A DNA stretch of 64,000 bases. Origin: Candidatus Amulumruptor caecigallinarius (GTDB taxonomy: Bacteria > Bacteroidota > Bacteroidia > Bacteroidales > Muribaculaceae). A model generated the notes under the pieces. It was not told the DNA's origin. It worked only from the letters and a program-made list of their open reading frames with translations, and searched no databases. Below, one piece after another: positions 7,209-16,138 of the stretch. The DNA lies in NCBI GenBank assembly GCA_944321825.1, contig CALUMU010000001.1:124001-188000 (forward strand), written 5' to 3'. A program made the translations under genes and the position numbers. Positions within the stretch are counted from its first letter, which is position 1; each line of letters starts with the position of its first letter.

Positions 7209-8561
7209 ATGGATTTTGACCCTCTTCCGGCCACGGACGCATTGGCTTGCATAGTCAATGGCCTTGTCGCTGTGGCCCTTCCGGCATCGTTTGATGCTTC
7301 CCAGATTATGGCTCTCTGTTGCGCATTGGTTGCGCTTGTAATCTCAGGGTTCGTTTCAGGCAGTGAGATTGCCTTTTTTTCCATCACTCCCTCCCAGATT
7401 GAAGAGATAGAGAGCCGCAACCCCTCGTCGCGTGCTTTGAAACTGCTGGCTCAGCCGGAGCGTCTGCTGGCCACGATACTTATAGCGAGCAATCTGGTCA
7501 ATGTGACTATAGTCGTGCTGTGCAACTATGCCCTTGGGCCGGTGTTTGACGGGATGCCTGAATGGGCAAGTTTCGTGCTCCAGACCGTCATACTGACATT
7601 CCTCATACTGCTTTTCGGGGAGATACTGCCCAAACTTTATGCCAATACAAACAATCTCGGTTGGGCGCGTTTTGCCACCCCCGGCATGTACCTGATATCG
7701 GTGCTGTTCCGTCCGTTTTCGTCCGTTTTGGTCAAATCGTCGTGGATAGTCAAGCGGGTTGTGTCGAAGCAGGAGGAGACCGTGACCACCGATGACCTGT
7801 CACATGCGCTTGAGATAGCCGATGTGCAAAACTCCGATGCGAAGATGCTCGAGGGCATACTGCGTTTCGGCGACACTACTGCGTCGGAGGTGATGACCCC
7901 GAGGGTCGACATAACGGATATCGACATTTCCGCCGATTTTGCGGAGGTCATGGAGACTGTCATATCGAGCGGTTTCTCGCGGTTGCCTGTGGTCAACGGT
8001 TCGCAGGACGACATCAAGGGTGTGCTGTATAGCCGCGACCTGCTACCATATATAGGCGTGGAGCCGCCCAAGGGCTTTGAGTGGCAGTCGTTGCTGCGTG
8101 AGCCTTATTTCGTACCCGAGTCGCGCCGCATAGATGACCTGCTGGAGGATTTCCGCCGTCGCCATCTCCACATGGCCATCGTCATCGACGAGTTCGGCGG
8201 TACCCAGGGGCTTGTCACCATGGAGGATGTGCTTGAAGAAATCGTAGGCGATATCGACGACGAATACGACACAGAAGAAAAGACCTACCGCAAGCTGCCT
8301 GACGACACGTATATATTTGAAGGCAAGACCCTCCTCAATGATTTCTTCCGCATCACCGGTCTTGACGAGGATGATTATAAAGAGGTTACAGCCGACAACG
8401 AGACCTTGGCGGGTATGCTGCTGTCGATCAAGGGCGATTTCCCTCGCGACAAGGAACCGCTCGTCTACGGCCGATGCCGCTTTCTCGTGCTTGACGTACA
8501 TAACCACCGCATCGCCGAAGTGCGCGTAAAGGTGATGCCCGATATACAGACTCCGGAATGA
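7209..8561 (+). CDS. gldE: CNNM/CorC-type membrane protein, GldE-like
   Basis: 450 aa. The N-terminal CNNM (DUF21) domain has about four hydrophobic segments (roughly residues 33-52, 90-110, 120-142 and 150-170). A CBS pair follows (about 210-330, with EVMTPRVDI and MAIVIDEFGGTQGLVTMED), then a C-terminal CorC/HlyC transporter-associated domain. Bacteroidetes members are named GldE, and in gliding species are needed for motility; in non-gliding gut Bacteroidales the role is unproven, and Mg2+/Co2+ transport is the usual family assignment. Its stop overlaps the tsaE start by 4 bp (ATGA), which points to translational coupling. Confidence 0.82.
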   Translation: MDFDPLPATDALACIVNGLVAVALPASFDASQIMALCCALVALVISGFVSGSEIAFFSITPSQIEEIESRNPSSRALKLLAQPERLLATILIASNLVNVTIVVLCNYALGPVFDGMPEWASFVLQTVILTFLILLFGEILPKLYANTNNLGWARFATPGMYLISVLFRPFSSVLVKSSWIVKRVVSKQEETVTTDDLSHALEIADVQNSDAKMLEGILRFGDTTASEVMTPRVDITDIDISADFAEVMETVISSGFSRLPVVNGSQDDIKGVLYSRDLLPYIGVEPPKGFEWQSLLREPYFVPESRRIDDLLEDFRRRHLHMAIVIDEFGGTQGLVTMEDVLEEIVGDIDDEYDTEEKTYRKLPDDTYIFEGKTLLNDFFRITGLDEDDYKEVTADNETLAGMLLSIKGDFPRDKEPLVYGRCRFLVLDVHNHRIAEVRVKVMPDIQTPE

Positions 8562-8998
8562 ACACATCTGAATATTCACCCCTCACCATCAGGATAGGTA
8601 GCATAGAGGAACTTGACCGTGCAGCATCGCATGTGCTGTCGGCCATAGGCCATAGGACTGTTGTGGCGTTCCACGGTGCGATGGGAGCCGGCAAGACTAC
8701 GCTTATCAACGCTATCAGCCGCGTTCTCGGAGCTGTGGACGATGCTACTTCGTCACCGTCGTTTTCCATAGCCAACGAATATGTCGGAGCTGACGGCGAT
8801 ACGATATACCACTTCGATCTTTACCGGCTCAATGACATAGAGGAGGCGTATGACATGGGATTTGAGGAATATCTCGACAGCGGCAGTCTGTGCCTGATAG
8901 AGTGGCCCGACATCGCCGAGTCGCTTTTGCCTGACGACACCGCGCATGTCTATATTAAGGAGATGGACGACGGCTCTCGCGAAGTGAGGATCATCTGA
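8558..8998 (+). CDS. tsaE: tRNA threonylcarbamoyladenosine biosynthesis ATPase TsaE
   Basis: 146 aa. Walker A GAMGAGKTT is at residues 40-48, followed by the TsaE signature SPSFSIANEY, then HFDLYRL and LIEWPD. TsaE is the ATPase of the TsaBDE complex that makes t6A at position 37 of ANN-decoding tRNAs. The tsaC-like gene for the first step of the same pathway lies elsewhere in this window (43356-43973). The gene is coupled to the gldE-like gene and converges with comF (8-bp overlap). Confidence 0.95.
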   Translation: MNTSEYSPLTIRIGSIEELDRAASHVLSAIGHRTVVAFHGAMGAGKTTLINAISRVLGAVDDATSSPSFSIANEYVGADGDTIYHFDLYRLNDIEEAYDMGFEEYLDSGSLCLIEWPDIAESLLPDDTAHVYIKEMDDGSREVRII

Positions 8999-9710
8999 GG
9001 TGGGATGCCGCCAAGGTAAACACCGACAGGCGGAGCGTCGGATCGGCTGAATGTAGAGCCTCTGCTGCTGCCAGTATGGTCGCGCCCGTAGTCAGGACAT
9101 CGTCTACTATCAGCACATGCGACAGCCCTCTTAGCTTGTCGGGCAAGGCTTTGAATCCGTTACGGGCATTTATCCACCGGGCATAGGCGTTGCGGCGGGT
9201 CTGGGTGGAGCGATAACGCGAGGTGGCGAGTCCGTGTACGATGTTGATGCCGCTCACATCGCGTAGTCCGAGGGCTATTGCATCGCTTTGGTTGTAACCG
9301 CGCCGCAGCAGTTTCAGGGGCGACAGGGGGATGGGGATGATTGCATCTATGCCGTCAAAAAATCCGTCATGCTTCAGTGTCAGGGCATAGCGGCGGGCCA
9401 AAATCCTGCCTATGCGCGGTCTGCCGTTGTACTTGGCGTGGTGGATGAGACGTGCGTGAGGGGTGTCGCGGTAGTACCAGAACATCGACCCGACGCGCTC
9501 GAAAAGCAGGTGTCCGGCGAGCCGTTGGTGCAACAGGTTGAACTCTTGCGTGTGGAGGCCGACCATCGGCATGGTATTGTAGCACTTCAGGCAGACGACA
9601 TCCTCGCCTTTGACCAATGCACATCCGCATACTTCGCATGTCCGTGGCCATGCGAGGTTGGCCAGTGCTCCTGTAAGGTCGCAGATTGCTTCCGAAATTC
9701 TGTGGGACAT
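8991..9710 (-). CDS. comF: ComF family phosphoribosyltransferase-like protein
   Basis: 239 aa. Two CxxC pairs near the N-terminus (Cys25/28 and Cys40/43) form a likely zinc ribbon. The C-terminal half is a type I PRTase fold with PIPLSPLKLLRRGYNQS and the PRPP loop VLIVDDVLTTGAT. ComF homologues act in DNA uptake in competent bacteria and interact with the recombination machinery; the role in Bacteroidales is not settled. It is the last gene of a long minus-strand run. Confidence 0.9.
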   Translation of the reverse strand: MSHRISEAICDLTGALANLAWPRTCEVCGCALVKGEDVVCLKCYNTMPMVGLHTQEFNLLHQRLAGHLLFERVGSMFWYYRDTPHARLIHHAKYNGRPRIGRILARRYALTLKHDGFFDGIDAIIPIPLSPLKLLRRGYNQSDAIALGLRDVSGINIVHGLATSRYRSTQTRRNAYARWINARNGFKALPDKLRGLSHVLIVDDVLTTGATILAAAEALHSADPTLRLSVFTLAASHLR

Positions 9711-9732
9711 GGGAGTGGGGAGTGAACGTGGA

Positions 9733-10230
9733 TTATTGGTCGTCGTGCCAAAGACGAGGGTCTCTAATGAGTGAGGCTATCAGCGGCAGTTCGTAGCCGC
9801 GTGATGCTCCGTACCTGAATATCTTTGTGCGTCCCTCATATGTGGAGGCTTCCTCTCGGAGGGCTTTGCGCTTGGCGCGGAGCAGCTGCATCAGATTGTC
9901 GGCATACTCTGTGTCGTCTATTTCATCCATAGCCTCGTCTATCATCCATGTAGGGATTTTCTTGGCATACAAGGCTGCGCGTATCTTGATGCGTCCCCAG
10001 CGGGCGAAGCGGTATTTGTCGACTACGAACGCATGGGCGAAGCGTTCGTCATCGACGAAACGTCCTTTGGCCAGGCTGTCTATTATCGCCGATGCTGCCG
10101 CTCCATGGATGCCCCAGCCGTGCAGTTTGGTAAGGATTTCCGACGAGCAGTGTTCGGACGCGGCACACAGGACCTCTAATTTCGTCTGTGCGGCCTCGGA
10201 GTTTAGGGGTTCGGCTCTGCGTCGTCTCAT
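9733..10230 (-). CDS. recX: Regulatory protein RecX
   Basis: 165 aa. It shows the RecX three-helix repeats: LHGWGIHG and LAKGRFVDDERFAHAFV, then RWGRIKIRAALYAKKIP, ending in RTKIFRYGASRGYELPLI. RecX binds RecA filaments and limits strand exchange. recA is not in this window. Its start overlaps the end of prmC by 4 bp, so the two are translationally coupled. Confidence 0.92.
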   Translation of the reverse strand: MRRRRAEPLNSEAAQTKLEVLCAASEHCSSEILTKLHGWGIHGAAASAIIDSLAKGRFVDDERFAHAFVVDKYRFARWGRIKIRAALYAKKIPTWMIDEAMDEIDDTEYADNLMQLLRAKRKALREEASTYEGRTKIFRYGASRGYELPLIASLIRDPRLWHDDQ

Positions 10231-11078
10231 GATTGGCGTGCGTGTATGAACCGCTGCTTGCCTCTCTCGTCACGTATGATGTCTATGCTCATGAAGCCGG
10301 CATCCGCCACTGTGGCTCTGGTCACTATAGCGTACAGCGGATTGATTTCAAGCCAAAGAGAGCCTCCGGGGTTCAGGCTGGCACGGGCATAGCGGGCTAT
10401 GGCGCGGTAAAATTTCACAGGGTCGTCATCGGGGACGAACAGAGCCGTGTGCGGTTCGTGCATCAGCACGTTTGCGCCCATGTCGGCTTTTTCCTGCTCT
10501 GCGATATATGGAGGGTTGCTTATGATGATGTCGCAGCTGCCCCTGACAGGGGTGGCCGAAAGTATATCCACGGATTTGAAATCCACTTTGGCCTTGAGTG
10601 TGTCGGCATTTTCCTTGGCGACAGCCAATGCTTCATCTGAGATGTCTATGGCGGTCACGATGGGAAATTTCAATGCCCGCGCCATGGCTATGGCTATGCA
10701 TCCGCTGCCGGTGCCGATGTCGAGGATTCTCAGGTCTGTAGTATCTCCGCAGTCGGCTATAGCCATGTCTACGAGCTGTTCGGTCTCCGGACGTGGAATC
10801 AGTACAGCCGGAGTGACTTTCAGGGTCATACCCATCCAGCGGGTCTGCCCCAAGGCATATTGGACGGGTGTGCCGGAGGCTATCCGGGTGACAACCGACT
10901 GGACCTGTGACGCGAGCCAATCCGTGATTTCGTCATCGCAGCGTGTGATGAGATCTACATGTGTGTAACCTTTGAGTGCGGCAAATATGTCGCGTACCAT
11001 CCAGCTGGTTTCAGCCGGGCTGAATCCGGCTTCGGTCAGCCGCTTCCGGGTATTGCTTATGCAGACTGAGAGAGTCAT
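10227..11078 (-). CDS. prmC: Peptide chain release factor N5-glutamine methyltransferase
   Basis: 283 aa. The start is taken at the ATG at 11078 (MTLSVCISNTRKRL); the frame extends upstream but those residues do not fit the family. AdoMet motif ILDIGTGSGCIAIAMA, catalytic ISNPPYI, N-terminal GTPVQYALGQTRWMG and VLIPRPETEQLV are all diagnostic. The enzyme methylates the Gln of the GGQ motif in RF1 and RF2. It is followed by recX with a 4-bp overlap and preceded by the LysE-type gene after 2 bp. Confidence 0.95.
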   Translation of the reverse strand: MTLSVCISNTRKRLTEAGFSPAETSWMVRDIFAALKGYTHVDLITRCDDEITDWLASQVQSVVTRIASGTPVQYALGQTRWMGMTLKVTPAVLIPRPETEQLVDMAIADCGDTTDLRILDIGTGSGCIAIAMARALKFPIVTAIDISDEALAVAKENADTLKAKVDFKSVDILSATPVRGSCDIIISNPPYIAEQEKADMGANVLMHEPHTALFVPDDDPVKFYRAIARYARASLNPGGSLWLEINPLYAIVTRATVADAGFMSIDIIRDERGKQRFIHARQS

Positions 11079-11080
11079 TG

Positions 11081-11719
11081 TCAAGCTATAGCTATTATGC
11101 CTGTGACAAGTCCGAAGATTGCCATCAGACCTATCAATGAGCCTATGATGCGGTTGACTATCCACATGGAGCGCAGGTTGAAGTGTCCGCGCACTTTGTC
11201 GACTATGAAGGTTATGGTGGTCCACCAGACTAAAGCCCCGGCCACGATTGATATGTAGCCGACTACGTAATGGTAATACCTGTAATCGGGCGAGAGGAAA
11301 CTGAACCGGGCAAACAGGCTTATGATGAAGAAGAGTATCAGCGGATTGGAGAACGTGAAGAGGAATCCGGTCCAGAAGTCGCGCCAGTAGGTGTTGGATG
11401 TCTCCGAGGGGGGACGCAGCGAGCGTGACGGGTTGGCTTTGAAGAGATACACGGCATAGCCGATGAGGAATATCGAGCCAATTATCTGCAAAACGCTCTG
11501 GTTGCGCTCGATGAAATCTATGACAAGCGACAGTCCCAGTCCGGTGAGCAGGCAGTATATGATGTCGCTGAGACCTGCACCGAGGCCGGTGAAGAATCCG
11601 GGCCAGCGTCCTTTAGTCAGCGTCCGCTGGATGACGAGTACCCCTATCGGGCCCATGGGAGCCGATATGAGTATGCCTACCAGCAGTCCGCTAAGCATTA
11701 TCGAAAATATACTTGCCAT
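11081..11719 (-). CDS. LysE/RhtB family amino acid exporter
   Basis: 212 aa, inner membrane. Six hydrophobic segments; the N-terminus carries the family signature SAPMGPIGVLVIQRTLTKGR followed by GLGAGLSDIIYCLL. Family members export amino acids such as lysine, homoserine or threonine; the substrate is not evident. The stop is 2 bp upstream of the prmC start. Confidence 0.85.
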   Translation of the reverse strand: MASIFSIMLSGLLVGILISAPMGPIGVLVIQRTLTKGRWPGFFTGLGAGLSDIIYCLLTGLGLSLVIDFIERNQSVLQIIGSIFLIGYAVYLFKANPSRSLRPPSETSNTYWRDFWTGFLFTFSNPLILFFIISLFARFSFLSPDYRYYHYVVGYISIVAGALVWWTTITFIVDKVRGHFNLRSMWIVNRIIGSLIGLMAIFGLVTGIIAIA

Positions 11720-11760
11720 ATGGATTCACTCACGTTAATTCAGGTATGACGCCGACAGTC

Positions 11761-13329
11761 TCACTCATTTGGTTTGCCTTTGCGCTTCTTGTTCTTAGAC
11801 CCGGTCAGCTGCTCCTTGGATACCAGAGGTGGTAGCGGGTCTATCTTGTCGATTGAACTCTGCCGTGGTTTGGGGTGTGCGGTCATGAATTTCAATATCT
11901 CAAAAAGAGCCTGACGGTATCCCCTTAGTTCCAACACCTCGGATACGGTGTCGAGGGTCGGATGCCACTTAAGTTCATCCTGTATAATCATTACGGTCTC
12001 AAACATGTGGCCTCTGCGCAGCAGACTCATTACCAAGGAGAGGACGGTGGTATATGACATGCGCCCGGTACGCTTGTCCGGGATGTCGCTATCGACGTCG
12101 TCGCTGTTGTCAATCTGCATTTCATCGTTTTGCAGAGCATTGCGCAGATCCAAGCCGTAATCTATGACTTTGTCAAACTGACGGGTCAGATAGAGCATCA
12201 GGAACATATGCTCGGCACCCTCCTCGGTCAGATGGTGCCGGAAGTATGTCTCGAGCACCTGAGATATCATCGTAGGGCTGTAGTTGGCATCGGGGCGTAA
12301 CAACTCCTGTGACCACTTTACCCAAGCATCGCCTGCGGCTTCGGGATGGTGCTGGCGGAAGAGTTCCAGACGCGGTGCTATGTCTTCAATCTGCAGCTGC
12401 ATGAGTGCGTTGATGATGTCACGGTCGCCAGGGAACTTGTCGTTGGCAGTCAATAGAAGCTTAAGGGCTTTGTCGTTCTGCTTAAGCAGCCAGCTGTAGG
12501 TGGACGCAAGCAGTTGGACCGGGCGTGTGTTGCCGTTTTCCAGCGATTCGTTGACGGCATCTTCGCCGATGAGTTTGACTATCTCCTCGGGGTCACGTTT
12601 GAGGGCAAACAATGCCTGGGCTTTGAGATAGCGGGAAGTCTGGCTGTCGGGATTGACGGCCAGCGAAAACTCTATGCACTGCAATGCTTTTTCGAAATCG
12701 CCTTTCATACCTGCGGCATCGGTCAGGCGGTTCCAGAACGACGGGTTGAACGGATCTATGTTCGTCAGTTCCTCTAAATACCTTATGGCATTGTCGAAAT
12801 CGCCCTTCTCATAGAACACCTCGCCGAGTTCATATAGGTAGGTGGGGACATATGTCAGTTTTTGGAGTATGACTTGATGGTTGTCGATCAGCCACTCGTA
12901 GCAGCTGAGGTCGGCGGCGAGATCCACAAGCTGTATTATCTCCTCGTCCTCAAAGCTGCTTACTGAAGCCAGTATGCTGTCGAGCTTGTCCACGGCTTGC
13001 GGGCCTGGCGACTCTTTGATGCGGACACTTAGTATTTTTGCGAGGATATTTTCCGGGTCGACGTTTTTCAAAATGTTCAGGACCACGGTACCGTCCATCC
13101 CCGCATAATAACAGTTATATGCCCGGCGCACGGTCAGAGCCTCGCTGTGGGGATATTGTGATGCCGCATGAAACAACACCTCCGACATGATGTAGTCGTC
13201 ATCGTTGTCGTTGGCATAGTCATATATCTCCACGAGTTCGCCCTCGGTGAAGAATGCTCTGTCATGACCGTCACGTATCTCGTGGCGGAAACGGTCGGTC
13301 AGTTCCTGGCGTTCGTCTCTATCATCCAT
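11761..13329 (-). CDS. Tetratricopeptide repeat protein
   Basis: 522 aa with no signal peptide. TPR-like helix pairs run through the middle, e.g. LYELGEVFYEKGDFDNAIRY and GDFEKALQCIEFSLAVNPDS. The C-terminus is basic (GSKNKKRKGKPNE), and the N-terminus is charged and acidic. This is probably a cytoplasmic scaffold; no partner can be named. It lies between the TupA-like and LysE-type genes on the same strand with gaps of 30-41 bp. Confidence 0.8.
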   Translation of the reverse strand: MDDRDERQELTDRFRHEIRDGHDRAFFTEGELVEIYDYANDNDDDYIMSEVLFHAASQYPHSEALTVRRAYNCYYAGMDGTVVLNILKNVDPENILAKILSVRIKESPGPQAVDKLDSILASVSSFEDEEIIQLVDLAADLSCYEWLIDNHQVILQKLTYVPTYLYELGEVFYEKGDFDNAIRYLEELTNIDPFNPSFWNRLTDAAGMKGDFEKALQCIEFSLAVNPDSQTSRYLKAQALFALKRDPEEIVKLIGEDAVNESLENGNTRPVQLLASTYSWLLKQNDKALKLLLTANDKFPGDRDIINALMQLQIEDIAPRLELFRQHHPEAAGDAWVKWSQELLRPDANYSPTMISQVLETYFRHHLTEEGAEHMFLMLYLTRQFDKVIDYGLDLRNALQNDEMQIDNSDDVDSDIPDKRTGRMSYTTVLSLVMSLLRRGHMFETVMIIQDELKWHPTLDTVSEVLELRGYRQALFEILKFMTAHPKPRQSSIDKIDPLPPLVSKEQLTGSKNKKRKGKPNE

Positions 13330-13359
13330 ATGTTTTTTTGCGAGTTACTCATGGGTTCG

Positions 13360-14340
13360 TTAAATGCCTTTAAGCCCTAACAGGCTTCGTAATCTCTTGA
13401 TTTGCAGGTAAATACCCCCCCCATAGACCTTCCAGCCGGAGAGGTCAATCATATCTCCGAGCATCAGCTGGGTGTCAGGGGTGACAAATTCCTCATATCC
13501 GCCTACAGGGAAGAATGTCACTTCTCCTACGTATATCCTGCCTTTGGAGATGAAGAAGTCTACCCTCAAGAACGGCAGTCCGGCCGACAGTCGGGATGCG
13601 ATCCGTATCATCTCGTCGAGGTTGGCGGGACGTGGCTCGGGTTCGCGGTCGACAAGACAGTCTTTTTTGATGATGTCCATCTTGTGCCAATCAGGCAATG
13701 AGTAGTGGGTGACATGGCGTCCCTCAAACCATGTCTTGTCGATGTATGCTATACGAGGCACCCCGTTGAAGCAAAACAGCCGGAAGTCGTCAGGCGACCT
13801 CTCTGTCTCCTCGTTGGGTTCGAGAAACTCTTCGGCTATTATACGCCGTGGGATGTTCTTGTAGACCCATTCGCGCATCATCTGATAATGGCTGGTGGCG
13901 AGACGCTCATTGAGAAACTTCCGGACTCCCTCAAGGTCGAAAGCAAGATTGTGTTTGTCGAGTGCTTTGCCTGCTGCAAGGTCGTCTTTGTCACGTACTA
14001 TTATGACACCTCCGCTGTCATGGTTGGTCTTGAGGACAAACCGCCGGGGCAGCGAGTCGAAGTCGATGTCCTCTGCACGATTCCACACTCCTAACAGCTT
14101 CGGCACATATTTCTCCCCTACACGGTCGGCAATCCATTTCTTCGCAGCGTATTTGTCAGCCATGACGGTGTATTCCGGCTTACGTTCGAGGAGCTTAAGA
14201 TACTGTATCTTCTCGTTGAACGTGCGCGGATTCGTCAGGTCGAGTTCGTAGCCCATCCTCTGTCGCCACTGCCGTTTTATCTTGGTCTTGTCGCTGGAAC
14301 AGAGTTTCCTGAGCCGGTATATCGCTGTGCGTAGGTTCAT
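13360..14340 (-). CDS. TupA-like ATP-grasp protein
   Basis: 326 aa. The pattern NPRTFNEKIQYLKL, DKYAAKKWI, FVLKTNHDSGG, AEEFLEPN and FLRVDFF with GEVTFFPVGG matches the TupA-like ATP-grasp family. TupA acts in teichuronopeptide synthesis, and relatives occur in capsule and exopolysaccharide clusters, joining amino acids or similar groups to surface polymers. The substrate here is unknown. A run of eight C (13415-13422; G8 on the coding strand) encodes a Gly-Gly-Gly at about residues 307-309, 17 residues before the end, so slippage would change only the tail. Confidence 0.85.
   Translation of the reverse strand: MNLRTAIYRLRKLCSSDKTKIKRQWRQRMGYELDLTNPRTFNEKIQYLKLLERKPEYTVMADKYAAKKWIADRVGEKYVPKLLGVWNRAEDIDFDSLPRRFVLKTNHDSGGVIIVRDKDDLAAGKALDKHNLAFDLEGVRKFLNERLATSHYQMMREWVYKNIPRRIIAEEFLEPNEETERSPDDFRLFCFNGVPRIAYIDKTWFEGRHVTHYSLPDWHKMDIIKKDCLVDREPEPRPANLDEMIRIASRLSAGLPFLRVDFFISKGRIYVGEVTFFPVGGYEEFVTPDTQLMLGDMIDLSGWKVYGGGIYLQIKRLRSLLGLKGI
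13415..13422. repeat. C8 homopolymer near the 3' end of the TupA-like gene
   Basis: Eight consecutive C on the + strand (G8 on the coding strand). At this length the gene is in frame. A shift would alter or extend only the last about 17 residues. Confidence 0.85.
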
Positions 14341-14366
14341 GTCAGAGGCGGTAAGTCATAATAGGG

Positions 14367-16079
14367 TTATTTCTTCTGCTCTTTGGCCCAGGTGTCTTTG
14401 AGGGCTATGGAGCGGTTGAATATCAGATGTTCGGGGGTGCTGTCGGAGTCGGGGGTGAAGTACCCTACGCGCTGGAACTGGAAGTGGGTGCCAGGCTTGG
14501 CCTCGCGGGCGGCAAACGGCTCGACTTTTATCCCCTCCACCACTTTGAGCGAGTCGGGGTTCATATGGTCGTGGAAATCGCCTTCGGCTTCCGCCATGTT
14601 TTCCACCATGAAAAGGCGGTCATACAGGCGAGCTGTCGCATCGACGGCATCCTTGACCGACACCCAGTGGAGTGTACCCTTGACCTTGCGGGCCGCTCCG
14701 GGCATACCGCTGCGGCTCTCGGGGTCGATGGCGCAGCGCAGTTCGGTGATGTTGCCGTCTGCATCCTTGATGACATCCTCGCACTTGATGATGTATGCGC
14801 CTTTCAGGCGCACCTCCTGGCCGGGGGCGAGGCGGAAGAATTTCTTGGGTGGATTTTCCATGAAATCGTCGCGCTCGATGTATATTTCACGGGCGAATGG
14901 CATCTCGTGTGTACCGGCAGCGGGATCTTCGGGATTGTTTTCCATGCTGACCATTTCGGTCTGGCCTTCGGGGTAGTTGGTCAGTACCACCTTCAGGGGA
15001 TTCATGACGGCCATGACGCGAGTGGAGATGGCGTTGAGGTCTTCGCGCACAGCATGTTCCAGAAGGCTCATGGAGTTAAGGGCTTCAAATTTCGTGTAGC
15101 CGATGCGGTCTATGAAGTTGCGGATGGAGCGAGGCGTGAACCCTCGGCGGCGCATCCCCGACAATGTAGGCATACGGGGGTCGTCCCAGCCGCTGACCAA
15201 ACCTTCTTTTACGAGCTGGAGCAGCTTGCGCTTCGACATTACCGTGTATGTCAGGTTGAGGCGGTTGAACTCGATCTGGCGGGGACAGTATTTCTCCGGG
15301 TCTTCGGCAAGCTCTTTGACGAAATAGTCGTAGAGCGGACGGTGTACCTCAAATTCAAGGGTGCAGATAGAGTGGGTTACTCCTTCGAAATAGTCGCTCT
15401 GTCCGTGGGCGAAGTCATACATCGGATACACTTTCCACTTGTCGCCTGTGCGGTGGTGGGGATGGTGTATGATGCGGTATATGATGGGGTCGCGGAAGTG
15501 CATGTTGGGGCTGGTCATGTTGATTTTTGCCCTCAGCACACGCGCTCCGTCAGGAAATTCTCCGGCATTCATGCGGTGGAAGAGGTCGAGATTTTCCTCT
15601 GGTGTACGGTTGCGGTAAGGGCTTTCGACACCGGGCTGTGTCGGGGTGCCTTTCTGTGCGGCGATATCTTCGCTGGTCTGGTCGTCGACATATGCTTTGC
15701 CCTCGCGTATCAGACGTTCGGCAAACTCATAAAGCTGGGGGAAGTAGTCGCTTGCATAGTATTCGCGGTCGCCCCAGTCAAATCCGAGCCAGTGGATGTC
15801 CTCACGTATGGAGTCCACATATTCCACATCTTCCTTGACGGGGTTGGTGTCGTCGAAGCGCAGGTTGCATGTGCCGCCGAATTTTTCGGCCACACCGAAG
15901 TCCATACATATGGCCTTGGCGTGTCCGATATGGAGGTAGCCGTTGGGCTCGGGTGGGAAACGGGTGTTGAGTCTGCCGCCGTTTTTGCCGGCCGCGAGGT
16001 CGTCGCTTACAATTTGCTCAACGAAGTTGAGGCCTTTCTTTTCCTCAGCTGCTTCGGGGGTCATCGTTTCTTCATTCAT
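14367..16079 (-). CDS. glnS: Glutamine--tRNA ligase
   Basis: 570 aa, the usual size. Class I synthetase signatures: [18 protein letters not shown] (HIGH motif) and VMSKRKL (KMSKS-like). GlnRS-specific blocks include FDDTNP and [19 protein letters not shown], with the C-terminal beta-barrel anticodon-binding region ending [20 protein letters not shown]. It charges tRNA-Gln directly, so the indirect GatCAB route is not needed for Gln. The start is the ATG at 16079 ([16 protein letters not shown]), about 60 bp after the end of ddl. Confidence 0.97.
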   Translation of the reverse strand: MNEETMTPEAAEEKKGLNFVEQIVSDDLAAGKNGGRLNTRFPPEPNGYLHIGHAKAICMDFGVAEKFGGTCNLRFDDTNPVKEDVEYVDSIREDIHWLGFDWGDREYYASDYFPQLYEFAERLIREGKAYVDDQTSEDIAAQKGTPTQPGVESPYRNRTPEENLDLFHRMNAGEFPDGARVLRAKINMTSPNMHFRDPIIYRIIHHPHHRTGDKWKVYPMYDFAHGQSDYFEGVTHSICTLEFEVHRPLYDYFVKELAEDPEKYCPRQIEFNRLNLTYTVMSKRKLLQLVKEGLVSGWDDPRMPTLSGMRRRGFTPRSIRNFIDRIGYTKFEALNSMSLLEHAVREDLNAISTRVMAVMNPLKVVLTNYPEGQTEMVSMENNPEDPAAGTHEMPFAREIYIERDDFMENPPKKFFRLAPGQEVRLKGAYIIKCEDVIKDADGNITELRCAIDPESRSGMPGAARKVKGTLHWVSVKDAVDATARLYDRLFMVENMAEAEGDFHDHMNPDSLKVVEGIKVEPFAAREAKPGTHFQFQRVGYFTPDSDSTPEHLIFNRSIALKDTWAKEQKK

Positions 16080-16138
16080 AATCGGAGATGCAAATTATGT
16101 GTGTTTCTATGTGTATTTTCTATGTGGTAATGATTTGG

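Noticed and set aside
14427-16130. Long open frame of 567 codons on the plus strand opposite glnS
   Set aside because: It is the antisense of a certain gene; its length reflects the codon bias of glnS.
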